Source of the DNA: Candidatus Aenigmatarchaeota archaeon | GTDB taxonomy: Archaea > Aenigmatarchaeota > Aenigmatarchaeia > GW2011-AR5 | Direction: 5' to 3' | Length of the DNA stretch: 38,935 nt | Assembly: GCA_018304605.1 (NCBI GenBank) | Contig: JAGVVU010000013.1 | Coordinates: 1-38,935 of the forward strand | Shown: positions 31,225-38,588 of the stretch, piece after piece | Layout of the letters: each line of letters starts with the position of its first letter | How positions within the stretch are numbered: the stretch's first letter is position 1 | Translations under genes and position numbers: made by a program | Notes under the pieces: generated by a model | Databases searched by the model: none | Seen by the model: only the letters and a program-made list of their open reading frames with translations | What the model was told of the DNA's origin: nothing

Positions 31225-31485
31225 ATGGCGAAATACAAGGTCACATACGACCGCGACGGATGCATCTCTGCGGCAGCATGCGTCGGCGTCAATGCAAAAT
31301 GGTGGGCGCTCGACGCTGCGGACGGGCGGGCTAACCTGCTCAACGCCGAGAAGAATCCGGAGACGGGGCTTTTTGAAGTAATAATCGAAGAGGACGAACT
31401 GCAGGCGATGAAAGCTGCCGCGGAAGTGTGCCCTGTGCTCATCATACACATCTACAACGCCGAAACAGGCGAACAGGTTTTCTGA
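31225..31485 (+). CDS. Second ferredoxin-like protein with Ala in place of the second Cys
   Basis: An 86-aa monocluster ferredoxin fold with DGCISAAACVGVNAKWW and later AEVCPVLIIHIYN. As in the protein at 29958, the second cluster ligand is Ala, leaving three Cys. The C-terminal part has the usual Ile/His-rich strand. ATG 31225 is chosen because it starts MAKYKVTYDRDGC like its relatives; the in-frame TTG upstream lies in the leader. A hairpin separates it from the Fe-S carrier gene. It is probably a paralogue of the 29958 protein. Confidence 0.8.
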   Translation: MAKYKVTYDRDGCISAAACVGVNAKWWALDAADGRANLLNAEKNPETGLFEVIIEEDELQAMKAAAEVCPVLIIHIYNAETGEQVF

Positions 31486-31555
31486 TTTCGCCGTTTTTCT
31501 GACGGATTTTTCATGCAGTTGCAAGCTTTAAAAACCGTAATGGAATCGTATAACT

Positions 31556-32155
31556 ATGAAACTACTGGCCGCAGGAGATCTGCACGACGACCATGAAGGC
31601 GTCAGGAAGCTGGCTGAAGAGGCAGAGAAGGAAGGAGTAGACCTGGTAGTGATAAACGGAGATATATCCAACTTCGGCGACCTCGCGAAAGGAATGATAA
31701 AACCGTTTCTTGATAGAAACAAAAAGGTCGCATTCGTTGCGGGGAATCACGATGTGCCGGGCATAACAGAGGTCCTCAAGGAAAAATATGATATTCTTGA
31801 CATACAGAACAAATCAATCATCTACGACGGCGTCGGCATCTTCGGGTGCGGCGGCGCGAACATACTCCACATGAATTTCACTTCTGACGACGACATGTTC
31901 ACTTACCTGAGCAACGGATTTCGCTACGTGAAGGCAGCAAAGAAAAAAATAATGGTGACCCACATACACCCGAAGGGCAGCATGATAGAAAAGTTCTCCT
32001 TTCCTGGCAGCGAAGCAGTGACGCGGGCAATATACGAACTGAGGCCGGACATACACATATGCGGGCACATCCATGAGATGGAAGGATTCGAGGAAAGGAT
32101 GGGCAACACACGAGTGATATGCGTCGGCTCCCGCGGGAAGATTATTGAAGTATGA
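31556..32155 (+). CDS. Metallophosphoesterase (calcineurin-like)
   Basis: A 199-aa phosphoesterase with all standard motifs: GDLHDDHEG, NGDISNFGD, GNHDVPG, THIHPKGS and CGHIHEMEG. It would bind two metals and hydrolyse a phosphodiester or phosphomonoester; the natural substrate is not predictable. Unlike the copy at 10870 it is complete. It starts 70 bp after the ferredoxin gene and points away from the RHH gene behind it. Confidence 0.88.
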   Translation: MKLLAAGDLHDDHEGVRKLAEEAEKEGVDLVVINGDISNFGDLAKGMIKPFLDRNKKVAFVAGNHDVPGITEVLKEKYDILDIQNKSIIYDGVGIFGCGGANILHMNFTSDDDMFTYLSNGFRYVKAAKKKIMVTHIHPKGSMIEKFSFPGSEAVTRAIYELRPDIHICGHIHEMEGFEERMGNTRVICVGSRGKIIEV

Positions 32156-32211
32156 GGAGTTTTTGAACATCCTTCGGCGTTAGAATCAATTCTTCAAATG
32201 ACAGGACAAAT

Positions 32212-32385
32212 TTACCTGCGTATTAAATTATGCTTCTTCATCCTTTCTGACAGAACGCCCAGAGATTTCAGGTATTCCATCAGTGCAATTCTCGATACTT
32301 CCGACTCCTTCATGTCAAGCTTTTCGCATACGCCCTTGAGGATTAAGTGCGTACGCTCCGGAAGCTTATATCTTATGTAACCCAT
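32212..32385 (-). CDS. 57-aa ribbon-helix-helix-like regulator
   Basis: A 57-aa ORF starting MGYIRYKLPERTHLILKG, with a beta strand followed by two helices (VCEKLDMKESEVSRIALMEYLKSL, quoted in part), matching the size and order of CopG/Arc-type DNA-binding proteins, which act as dimers of dimers. A TATA-like ACTATAATG near 32403-32412 gives a leaderless ATG at 32385. It lies upstream of, and divergent from, the 2-oxoacid oxidoreductase operon, which it may control by binding between the two genes. Confidence 0.6.
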   Translation of the reverse strand: MGYIRYKLPERTHLILKGVCEKLDMKESEVSRIALMEYLKSLGVLSERMKKHNLIRR

Positions 32386-32496
32386 ATAGACATCATCTAT
32401 GCATTATAGTGTATTGATAAAGTAATTAAATTAGGACGGAAAAGAATTTAAATGTCCCTTTCTCATTATAGAGATATTCTGACCCATTGTGATACC

Positions 32497-34290
32497 ATGA
32501 GCAAGATAGTCAATAAATTCTCCTGGAAAATCGGCGGCGAAGCAGGAGACGGCATACTCAATGCAGGGCTTCAGATGTTCGCAAAGACGTGCCTGCGCGG
32601 CGGGCTGGAAGTTTTCTCAACATCAGAATATCCCTCTCTTATACGCGGCGGGCACAATAGCTTAGACGTGCGCGTGGAGGACGCGGAAATATTCTCCCAT
32701 GTCAAGGGGATAAACCTTCTTGTGGCGATGAACAAGGACACGATAGACAAGCACAAACACAAATTGAGCGACCATGCAGGCGTGATATATGACGGTGACT
32801 ATACAAAATTGGACCCTTCGGAAATCGAGAATTCAACAATAAGATTATATTCTGTGCCGCTCTTCAAGATCGCCAATGAGAACGGCGGAAAGATAATGAG
32901 AAACACCGTGGCGCTGGGCGCTACCATGGCCCTGCTGGATTTCGACATGGAAATATTCAATGGTGTCATATCTGATAACTTCGGAAAAAAGAAAGGAGCT
33001 GCGATAGTCGAAGCGAACATCAAGGCTGCCAAGGCAGGATATGACTACATCAAGAATAATTTTCCCGATGACTTCAAATTCAGACTTGAGAAACAGGCAC
33101 GAAAAAACAATATGTTCATGTCGGGAAACGAGGCGATAACAGCTGGCATGGTCAAGGCCGGCTGCAAATTTTACGCGGCATATCCGATGACACCTGCGTC
33201 CTCGCTGCTGAGCAACATGGCTGCACTTGAAAGGCAGTTCAATCTCGTCGTCAAACACACGGAAGATGAGATAGCTGCGATAAACATGGCAATCGGCGCA
33301 AGCTATGCGGGGGTACGCGCCGCAACAGGAACATCCGGTGGCGGATTTGCACTGATGGCAGAAGGATTCGGGATGGCCGCCCAAATGGAAGTACCTTTGG
33401 TGGTTATAGAAGCCCAAAGACCCGGGCCTGGAACAGGCATGGCAACACATTCGGGGCAAGGCGATCTACGCTTCATGCTTCATGCTTCAACAGATGAATT
33501 TCCCCGCGTTGTAATCGCGCCTGGCGACGTTGAGGAGTGCTTCTACAGGACAATAGACGCATTCAATATCGCAGAGAAATACCAGATGCCCGTGATCGTG
33601 CTCACGGACAAATTCCTTGGTGAGAGCTTCTGGACAATCAAGGAATTCGAGACAAAGAATATAGTCATAGACAGGGGGCTTCTACTGAAGGAAGTGCCTT
33701 CTGACTACAAGAGATATAAGATAACAGAGAATGGCGTCTCGCCGCGCGCAGTTCCCGGGCAGAAAAACGGCATGCATGTCGCAAGCAGCTATGAGCATGA
33801 CGAGGAGGGCAATGAGCGCGAGGAAGAGGAAGTGCGCGTGATGATGCACAACAAGAGATTCAAAAAATTCGACACGTTTGCGAAGACTCTGGACGACCCT
33901 GTCCTCGAGGGAAACCCTGACGCTGAAATGACAATAATTTCATGGGGTTCGACAAAAGGCCCCATCAGGGAAGCGATGAAGCTGCTGAAAGAAGACGGAA
34001 TAAGCACCAACTTCCTCCAAGTGGTTTTCATAAGCCCGCTGCCTTCCAAGCGCATCGCGGAAATAATCAACGATTCCAAGGCTACGGTAATTATCGAGAA
34101 CAACAAGACAGCGCAACTCGCCGGCGTTATAAAAGAGCAGACGGGGCTGGATATCGACCACAAGATACTCAAATACGACGGGCGGCCGTTTTCGCCGCAG
34201 GACATTTATGCAGGGATAAAGGAGCTGCTCAACACGACCGAGCTGAAGGAGATCGTGTTCAGCAAGCACGGTATTATAGAAGCATGGTGA
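32497..34290 (+). CDS. korA: 2-oxoacid:ferredoxin oxidoreductase, fused gamma-alpha subunit
   Basis: A 597-aa subunit in which the gamma domain (WKIGGEAGDGILNAGLQMFA at the N-terminus, with SEYPSLIRGGHNSLDVRV) is fused to the alpha domain (GNEAITAGMVKAGCKFYAAY, then TGTSGGGFALMAEG and the YPMTPAS motif), as in two-subunit archaeal enzymes. With the beta subunit it oxidises a 2-oxoacid (2-oxoglutarate or another) to acyl-CoA and reduces ferredoxin. ATG 32497 follows GTGATACC; longer starts run into the leader. The substrate cannot be read from the sequence. First gene of the operon. Confidence 0.92.
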   Translation: MSKIVNKFSWKIGGEAGDGILNAGLQMFAKTCLRGGLEVFSTSEYPSLIRGGHNSLDVRVEDAEIFSHVKGINLLVAMNKDTIDKHKHKLSDHAGVIYDGDYTKLDPSEIENSTIRLYSVPLFKIANENGGKIMRNTVALGATMALLDFDMEIFNGVISDNFGKKKGAAIVEANIKAAKAGYDYIKNNFPDDFKFRLEKQARKNNMFMSGNEAITAGMVKAGCKFYAAYPMTPASSLLSNMAALERQFNLVVKHTEDEIAAINMAIGASYAGVRAATGTSGGGFALMAEGFGMAAQMEVPLVVIEAQRPGPGTGMATHSGQGDLRFMLHASTDEFPRVVIAPGDVEECFYRTIDAFNIAEKYQMPVIVLTDKFLGESFWTIKEFETKNIVIDRGLLLKEVPSDYKRYKITENGVSPRAVPGQKNGMHVASSYEHDEEGNEREEEEVRVMMHNKRFKKFDTFAKTLDDPVLEGNPDAEMTIISWGSTKGPIREAMKLLKEDGISTNFLQVVFISPLPSKRIAEIINDSKATVIIENNKTAQLAGVIKEQTGLDIDHKILKYDGRPFSPQDIYAGIKELLNTTELKEIVFSKHGIIEAW

Positions 34291-34296
34291 TTTTTA

Positions 34297-34461
34297 GTGG
34301 ACAAAGAATACGAGGGCAGGGTATTGAGCAACTGGGGCGTAGGAATAAAACACACCAGGACCGTTTATCAGCGAACTTGCCTGAGCCAGAGACCTTATTT
34401 AGAAGGAGGCTTGAGCCACGAAGAACGACGCAAGGAGAATTGGCAGGTATCGCAGTTATAG
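34297..34461 (+). CDS. 54-aa protein between the korA and korB genes
   Basis: A short ORF, MDKEYEGRVLSNWGVGIKHT..., ending in KENWQVSQL. GTG 34297 is preceded at 6 nt by GGTGAT, which includes the korA stop codon, and the stop is followed directly by the korB ribosome binding site GGTGA. This tight packing makes it very likely translated. It is basic with several aromatic residues and has no Cys, membrane helix or known domain. A small extra subunit or assembly factor is possible. Confidence 0.6.
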   Translation: MDKEYEGRVLSNWGVGIKHTRTVYQRTCLSQRPYLEGGLSHEERRKENWQVSQL

Positions 34462-34470
34462 GTGAAAAAA

Positions 34471-35328
34471 ATGGCAACAATCGCGGAGCTGACAACAAAA
34501 CAGGCGCCTACATGGTGTCCAGGATGCGGTGACTTCACTATACTCAGCACCATCAAGAACGCGATCGCCGAGCTTCAGCTGGAGCAGCACAATACGGTGC
34601 TCGTTTCTGGCATCGGCTGCGGCTCGAAGACACCTCACTTCGTCAGGACATACGGGTTTGAAGGGCTCCATGGGCGGGGGCTTGCGGTTGCCAGCGGAAT
34701 AAAACTGGCCAACAACAAGCTGAATGTGATTGAAGTTTCCGGCGACGGCGACACTTACGGCATCGGCGGCAACCATTTCATGCATTCAATGAGGCGCAAC
34801 CTGGACATGACACTTATCGTGCAGGACAATGAAGTGTACGGACTTACGAAGGGACAGACATCGCCGACAAGCGAGAAGGGCTTCAAATCGAATTCGACTC
34901 CGAGCGGCGTTCTTGAGGATCCCGTCAACCCGATAACATGGGCAATAGCGGCGGGCGCCACATACGTCGCCCGCGGATACGCAATGGACATAATGCACCT
35001 GAAGAAACTGATTGCTGAGGGCATGCGCCACAAGGGGTTCGCACTGATAGACGTATTCCAGCCGTGCACGACTTACAACAAAGTGCAAACGGCCGACTGG
35101 TACAAGCAGAGGATATTCAAGCTGGAAGAAACAGGATATGAGACCACTGACAAGATGGCTGCCATTCAAATGGGCCAAATGTGGGGAGACAAAATCCCGA
35201 TAGGTCTCTTCTACCAGGAGAGCAAACCGACGTATGAGGATGGCACGCCGCAAATCGCATCTACACCGCTTGCAAACCAGGACATCAGCAACATAGACAT
35301 ATCCCAGCTGCTGGCCAAATTTAAGTAA
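34471..35328 (+). CDS. korB: 2-oxoacid:ferredoxin oxidoreductase beta subunit
   Basis: A 285-aa TPP- and Fe-S-binding subunit. WCPGCGDF at the N-terminus gives the CxxC of the 4Fe-4S cluster, with a further Cys in SGIGCGSKTPHF. The TPP motif runs from SGDGDTYGIGGNHFMHSMRRN to the Asn in QDNEVYGLTKGQTSPTS, typical of the KorB family. A third Cys lies in FQPCTTYN. ATG 34471 is chosen because GGTGA lies 6 nt upstream; the in-frame GTG inside it is ignored. It completes the operon begun by korA. Confidence 0.93.
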   Translation: MATIAELTTKQAPTWCPGCGDFTILSTIKNAIAELQLEQHNTVLVSGIGCGSKTPHFVRTYGFEGLHGRGLAVASGIKLANNKLNVIEVSGDGDTYGIGGNHFMHSMRRNLDMTLIVQDNEVYGLTKGQTSPTSEKGFKSNSTPSGVLEDPVNPITWAIAAGATYVARGYAMDIMHLKKLIAEGMRHKGFALIDVFQPCTTYNKVQTADWYKQRIFKLEETGYETTDKMAAIQMGQMWGDKIPIGLFYQESKPTYEDGTPQIASTPLANQDISNIDISQLLAKFK

Positions 35329-35402
35329 CCTTTTCTTTCCAAAGAAAGAAAACCGTTAGCGGGAAAGAAAGATATTATATTTTCCGGCTCACTGGCGCTC
35401 GC
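35329..35402 (+). repeat. Dispersed hairpin repeat, copy B
   Basis: Begins at the base after the korB stop. It is nearly identical to copy A (29840) through CCGTTAGCGG and AAAGAAAGATATTAT, then diverges, and shares GGCTCACTGGCG again at about 35386-35397. A TATA-like AAGCTTACTTTTAATAC further down starts the next gene. Confidence 0.7.
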
Positions 35403-35449
35403 GCTTTCTCCAAGCTTACTTTTAATACATTCAATTCTGAGTTGATTGA

Positions 35450-35914
35450 ATGGAATTGAACATAAAACGGACAGCGAAAGTCATAGGTGAGATATCGCTC
35501 AAGGACCTCGGGTCATACGGCAGCTTCATATTCTATATCGTCATAGCGGCATTGTTCCTGCTAATTGGCGATTATACAATCTTCTACACTCTTATCGTTT
35601 CGCTTGCAGCCGTAACAGCGGTCGTCATGTTCTTCCGCCTTTCTTATAACAAGCCCCGGCCGGGAATGAAAAAAAGGAGATACAATCTGATTTACGAAGC
35701 AGTGGACAACTCATCTTTTCCAAGCATACATGCGGCGAGGTCCGTGATGATATCGATTGCGATATATGCAAAAGCCCCGGCAACCTTCCCGCTACTGGCG
35801 CTGATGGTGCTTGCAGTTTGCGCATCCCGCATATATTTCAGGCGACACGACATCATCGACATTTTCGCAGGTTTAATCCTTGGATTTATCCTGGGCTTTC
35901 TATTCTTTTTATAG
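35450..35914 (+). CDS. PAP2-family membrane phosphatase
   Basis: A 154-aa integral membrane protein with about four or five helices. The three PAP2 signature parts are present: YNKPRPG (K-x6-RP type), FPSIHAARS (PSGH-like with Ile for Gly) and ASRIYFRRHDIIDIFAG (SR-x5-HD). It would dephosphorylate a lipid phosphate such as an isoprenoid pyrophosphate or phosphatidate. ATG 35450 is leaderless or has a very short leader. It lies upstream of the PHP gene on the same strand, and the two may form a unit. Confidence 0.88.
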   Translation: MELNIKRTAKVIGEISLKDLGSYGSFIFYIVIAALFLLIGDYTIFYTLIVSLAAVTAVVMFFRLSYNKPRPGMKKRRYNLIYEAVDNSSFPSIHAARSVMISIAIYAKAPATFPLLALMVLAVCASRIYFRRHDIIDIFAGLILGFILGFLFFL

Positions 35915-35936
35915 GTTTGGAGCAAATCTGATTTGC

Positions 35937-36770
35937 ATGAAAGTCGAACTGCATTCTCACACTCACTACTCGCGAGGCAAAAAGGTGCTCTATGACGGGG
36001 TAGAATCGCCTGAGGCGATGGTCCGCAGGGCCAAAGAGCTGGGATTAGGGGCGCTCGCAGTAACAGACCACAATACTGTACTTGGCCACAAGGAAGCAAT
36101 AACGGCGGGGAAGAAACACGGGATCCTCATAATACCAGGCGAAGAAGTAAGCAGCACGGACGGTCACACGCTTGCGCTCGGGATACAGGAAACAATACGG
36201 CCCGGCTTGCCTGTAAAGGAGACCGTCGACCTGATACATGCGCAGGGAGGAGTCGCGATTGCCGTGCACCCATTTGACATAAAACACGACGGTCTCAGGG
36301 AGGAGGCAAGGGCGTGCGACGCAATAGAAATCTTCAACGGCAACAATCTTGACCGGATATCCAACATACGGGCCCGCAATTTTGCTGCAAAGAACAAAAT
36401 GATAATGGTCGCAGGCAGCGATGCGCATACAATCGCGATGCTTGGACTCGGAATAATAAATACGAGTGCGACGGATGTTGACGGGATAATAAAATCAATA
36501 AAGAGAGGCGCCATATACCCTGAATATACTTACCCTTCTGTGAAATTGCTGAAGGATTATGCCGTGACGAGACTTAAAATGTCCTACAGCCATACATGGA
36601 ATTACATGGAAGAAAACTATAGCCCCGCGAAAAAATTCTTCGGCAAGAGAATGCTCAGCCTTGTCAACAAGAGCCCCGGCAGCATTGACAGATTCTTCAG
36701 CGCCCTTGCGTACACGGCTTTCGCCTGCACCGTGACATACAGCTTCTGGCGAAACAACATAAGGAATTAG
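35937..36770 (+). CDS. PHP-domain phosphoesterase
   Basis: A 277-aa protein of the PHP superfamily. The motifs are HSHTHYSRG, TDHNTVLGH, PGEEVSSTDGH, IAVHPFDIK and VAGSDAHT, with ligands for a three-metal site, so it is a phosphoesterase-type hydrolase. The C-terminal part (about 215-277) has a final hydrophobic stretch (ALAYTAFACTVTYSFW) that might be membrane-associated. ATG 35937 is chosen over the upstream in-frame codons because it begins MKVELHSHTHYS. Substrate unknown; 3'-5' oligonucleotidase or another phosphatase roles are possible. Confidence 0.88.
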   Translation: MKVELHSHTHYSRGKKVLYDGVESPEAMVRRAKELGLGALAVTDHNTVLGHKEAITAGKKHGILIIPGEEVSSTDGHTLALGIQETIRPGLPVKETVDLIHAQGGVAIAVHPFDIKHDGLREEARACDAIEIFNGNNLDRISNIRARNFAAKNKMIMVAGSDAHTIAMLGLGIINTSATDVDGIIKSIKRGAIYPEYTYPSVKLLKDYAVTRLKMSYSHTWNYMEENYSPAKKFFGKRMLSLVNKSPGSIDRFFSALAYTAFACTVTYSFWRNNIRN

Positions 36771-36874
36771 CGGGCTCCGACGCCTGCATGCTCCAGATGT
36801 GCCCTAAGCTTATGTTTTTTTCTAAAAAACGAAAATATTTATATGAGGCGCGCACAATATTGACCTAGAACAAA

Positions 36875-37318
36875 ATGGAGCCATCGTCAAAATCAAGCGG
36901 CGCAGTCAGGACATTCACCCTGAAAGAGGCAAATGACCTGCTCCCTGCGATAAAAAGGGGCCTCGAAAAGACACTTGTTCTGAACGAACGCATAAAATCC
37001 CTGACAAATGACATGGAGAACCTTGTTTCCATCTGGGGAAAAGACGTGCTTGAAAAAGGCCACATGGACAACGCGTATTATTTCGAAAGGGTCACCCAGA
37101 GGGAGGAAGCTTATCAGGAAATGATGCAGAAGATAAACGAGATACAGTCAAACGGCTGCATTGTGAAGGACGTCGAGACAGGACTTGTCGACTTCTACTT
37201 CAGCAACAAAGGCGAGCTTGTTTTCCTGTGCTGGAGATACGGAGAGCAGTATGTAAGTCACTGGCATTCCATTGACGAGGGCTTCAAGTCGCGACGTGAA
37301 ATACGATGGACGAAGTAA
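36875..37318 (+). CDS. DUF2203 family protein
   Basis: A 147-aa protein matching DUF2203: FTLKEANDLLPAIKRGLEK near the start, a helical middle, the end GCIVKDVETGLVDFYF, then FLCWRYGEQYVSHWHSIDEGF. The family is widespread in bacteria and archaea and its function is unknown. TATA AAATATTTATATGA near 36832-36845 gives a start close to the ATG, and a T7/A6 hairpin-like stretch lies upstream. It is followed by mrp. Confidence 0.85.
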   Translation: MEPSSKSSGAVRTFTLKEANDLLPAIKRGLEKTLVLNERIKSLTNDMENLVSIWGKDVLEKGHMDNAYYFERVTQREEAYQEMMQKINEIQSNGCIVKDVETGLVDFYFSNKGELVFLCWRYGEQYVSHWHSIDEGFKSRREIRWTK

Positions 37319-37350
37319 TCCCAATTTAACTTTTTCTTCCAATTAGAATC

Positions 37351-38127
37351 ATGCATGAGGATACACAGGGCGCTGGCTTATTTCAGCGGCGCGCCGAGCG
37401 ATTAAAGGGGAACCTTTCGAAAATAAGATACAAGATAGCAGTCATGAGCGGGAAGGGCGGCGTTGGCAAGACGACAGTCGCAGTCAACCTGGCGTGCATG
37501 CTGGCGAAGAAGGGAAATGCTGTTGGTCTCCTTGACGCCGATATAGACTGCCCCAATGTCGCTCAGATGATGAACATTGAAGAGAAGTTCGAAAAAGACG
37601 ATAACGGCTTCATACCCCCCGAAAAATACGGCGTAAAAGCATCATCCATGTCGCTTATTGAAATGGAATCCGGACCGACCATGTGGCGGGGTCCCCTAAT
37701 ACACAGCGCAATCATGCAGCTCATGGAGCTGACCAACTGGGATTCCCTGGATTACCTGATAATAGACATGCCTCCGGGGACGAGCGATGCAGCCCTGACT
37801 GTAATGCAATTCATCGGCATAGATGCTGTGGTTGTTGTTACGACATCGCAGGAGCTTTCCATGACAGACGCGACCAAATCCGCAAAGATGGCCCTCGGCT
37901 TCTACAAGCCGGTCGGCATAGTCGAGAACATGTCGGGCGAGGTCTTCGGAAGCGGCGGCGGCGAAACGATAGCAGGCGAATTATCAGTCCCGTTTCTTGG
38001 CCGCATAGAGCTTTCGAAGCAGATGCGTGATTGCTGCGACAGGGGCGCGCCGGCTGTCGTCAACAATGTAAACGTCAAGAATTTTGAAGTCATTGCAAAC
38101 AACCTGGAAAAGGTCCTTGCGGGATGA
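37351..38127 (+). CDS. mrp: Mrp/Nbp35-type Fe-S cluster carrier ATPase
   Basis: A 258-aa P-loop ATPase with the deviant Walker A MSGKGGVGKTTVAVNLA, DADIDCPNV and the switch segment IIDMPPGTSDAAL. It helps assemble and transfer Fe-S clusters. The canonical family also has a CPxC near the C-terminus after ENMSG. Here the text runs ENMSGEVFGSGGGETIAG and has no CPxC, only a CC pair (MRDCCDRG). Cluster binding may thus be altered, or this is the CPxC-less branch of the family. TATA CAATTTAAC near 37321 suits a leaderless ATG. Confidence 0.9.
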   Translation: MHEDTQGAGLFQRRAERLKGNLSKIRYKIAVMSGKGGVGKTTVAVNLACMLAKKGNAVGLLDADIDCPNVAQMMNIEEKFEKDDNGFIPPEKYGVKASSMSLIEMESGPTMWRGPLIHSAIMQLMELTNWDSLDYLIIDMPPGTSDAALTVMQFIGIDAVVVVTTSQELSMTDATKSAKMALGFYKPVGIVENMSGEVFGSGGGETIAGELSVPFLGRIELSKQMRDCCDRGAPAVVNNVNVKNFEVIANNLEKVLAG

Positions 38128-38152
38128 TATGACCTTTGAGAGCATGGCATCC

Positions 38153-38202
38153 AGAATGCATTGAGTTTCATCTGTTTGCTAAATCAGTATTCAATGCATT
38201 CT
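38153..38202. terminator. Perfect 12-bp inverted repeat after mrp
   Basis: AGAATGCATTGA (38153-38164) and TCAATGCATTCT (38191-38202) with a 26-nt loop, between the mrp stop and the Rieske gene. A stem like this may terminate or insulate the mrp transcript. Confidence 0.45.
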
Positions 38203-38235
38203 AGGATAAAAAGCTTTTGCATCATAGTGATGATT

Positions 38236-38535
38236 ATGTTCGTTAAAGTTGCAAATGTGAATGAGATAAAGCCCGGGCAGGGCAAAACTGTAAGCGCAAA
38301 CGGCGTGGACATTGCAATTTTCAATGTGGACGGCACTTTCTATGCAATAAAAAATACATGCCCTCACAAGGGCGGACCTCTCGGCGAGGGAATGCTTGAG
38401 GGCAATGTTGTGGCATGCCCCTGGCATGGCTGGAGATTTGACGTTGCAACAGGCATCTCGCCTGTAATGCAAAGCGTGACAGTGGCGAAATTCGAAGTCA
38501 AAGTAGAAGGCGACGATGTGCTCGTCAATCTGTAA
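38236..38535 (+). CDS. Rieske 2Fe-2S protein
   Basis: A 99-aa single-domain Rieske protein. NTCPHKGGPLGEG and ACPWHGWRFDVATG supply the C-x-H and C-x2-H ligand pairs of the 2Fe-2S cluster, separated by the usual spacing. There is no transmembrane anchor, so it is a soluble ferredoxin-type carrier as in dioxygenase systems, or part of an unknown redox path. ATG 38236 is preceded by GTGATGAT as ribosome binding site; the longer frame from 38161 is ignored. Confidence 0.9.
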   Translation: MFVKVANVNEIKPGQGKTVSANGVDIAIFNVDGTFYAIKNTCPHKGGPLGEGMLEGNVVACPWHGWRFDVATGISPVMQSVTVAKFEVKVEGDDVLVNL

Positions 38536-38588
38536 TTTCCATGTGACGTATTCCAGTCTTTTAATTCTTTCTTTCTATTATCTAGTAC

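Noticed and set aside
33942-34532. Plus-strand ORF across the end of korA
   Set aside because: Overlaps the korA 3' end in another frame and the korB start; composition is low-complexity. The shorter ORF at 34297 explains the gap better.
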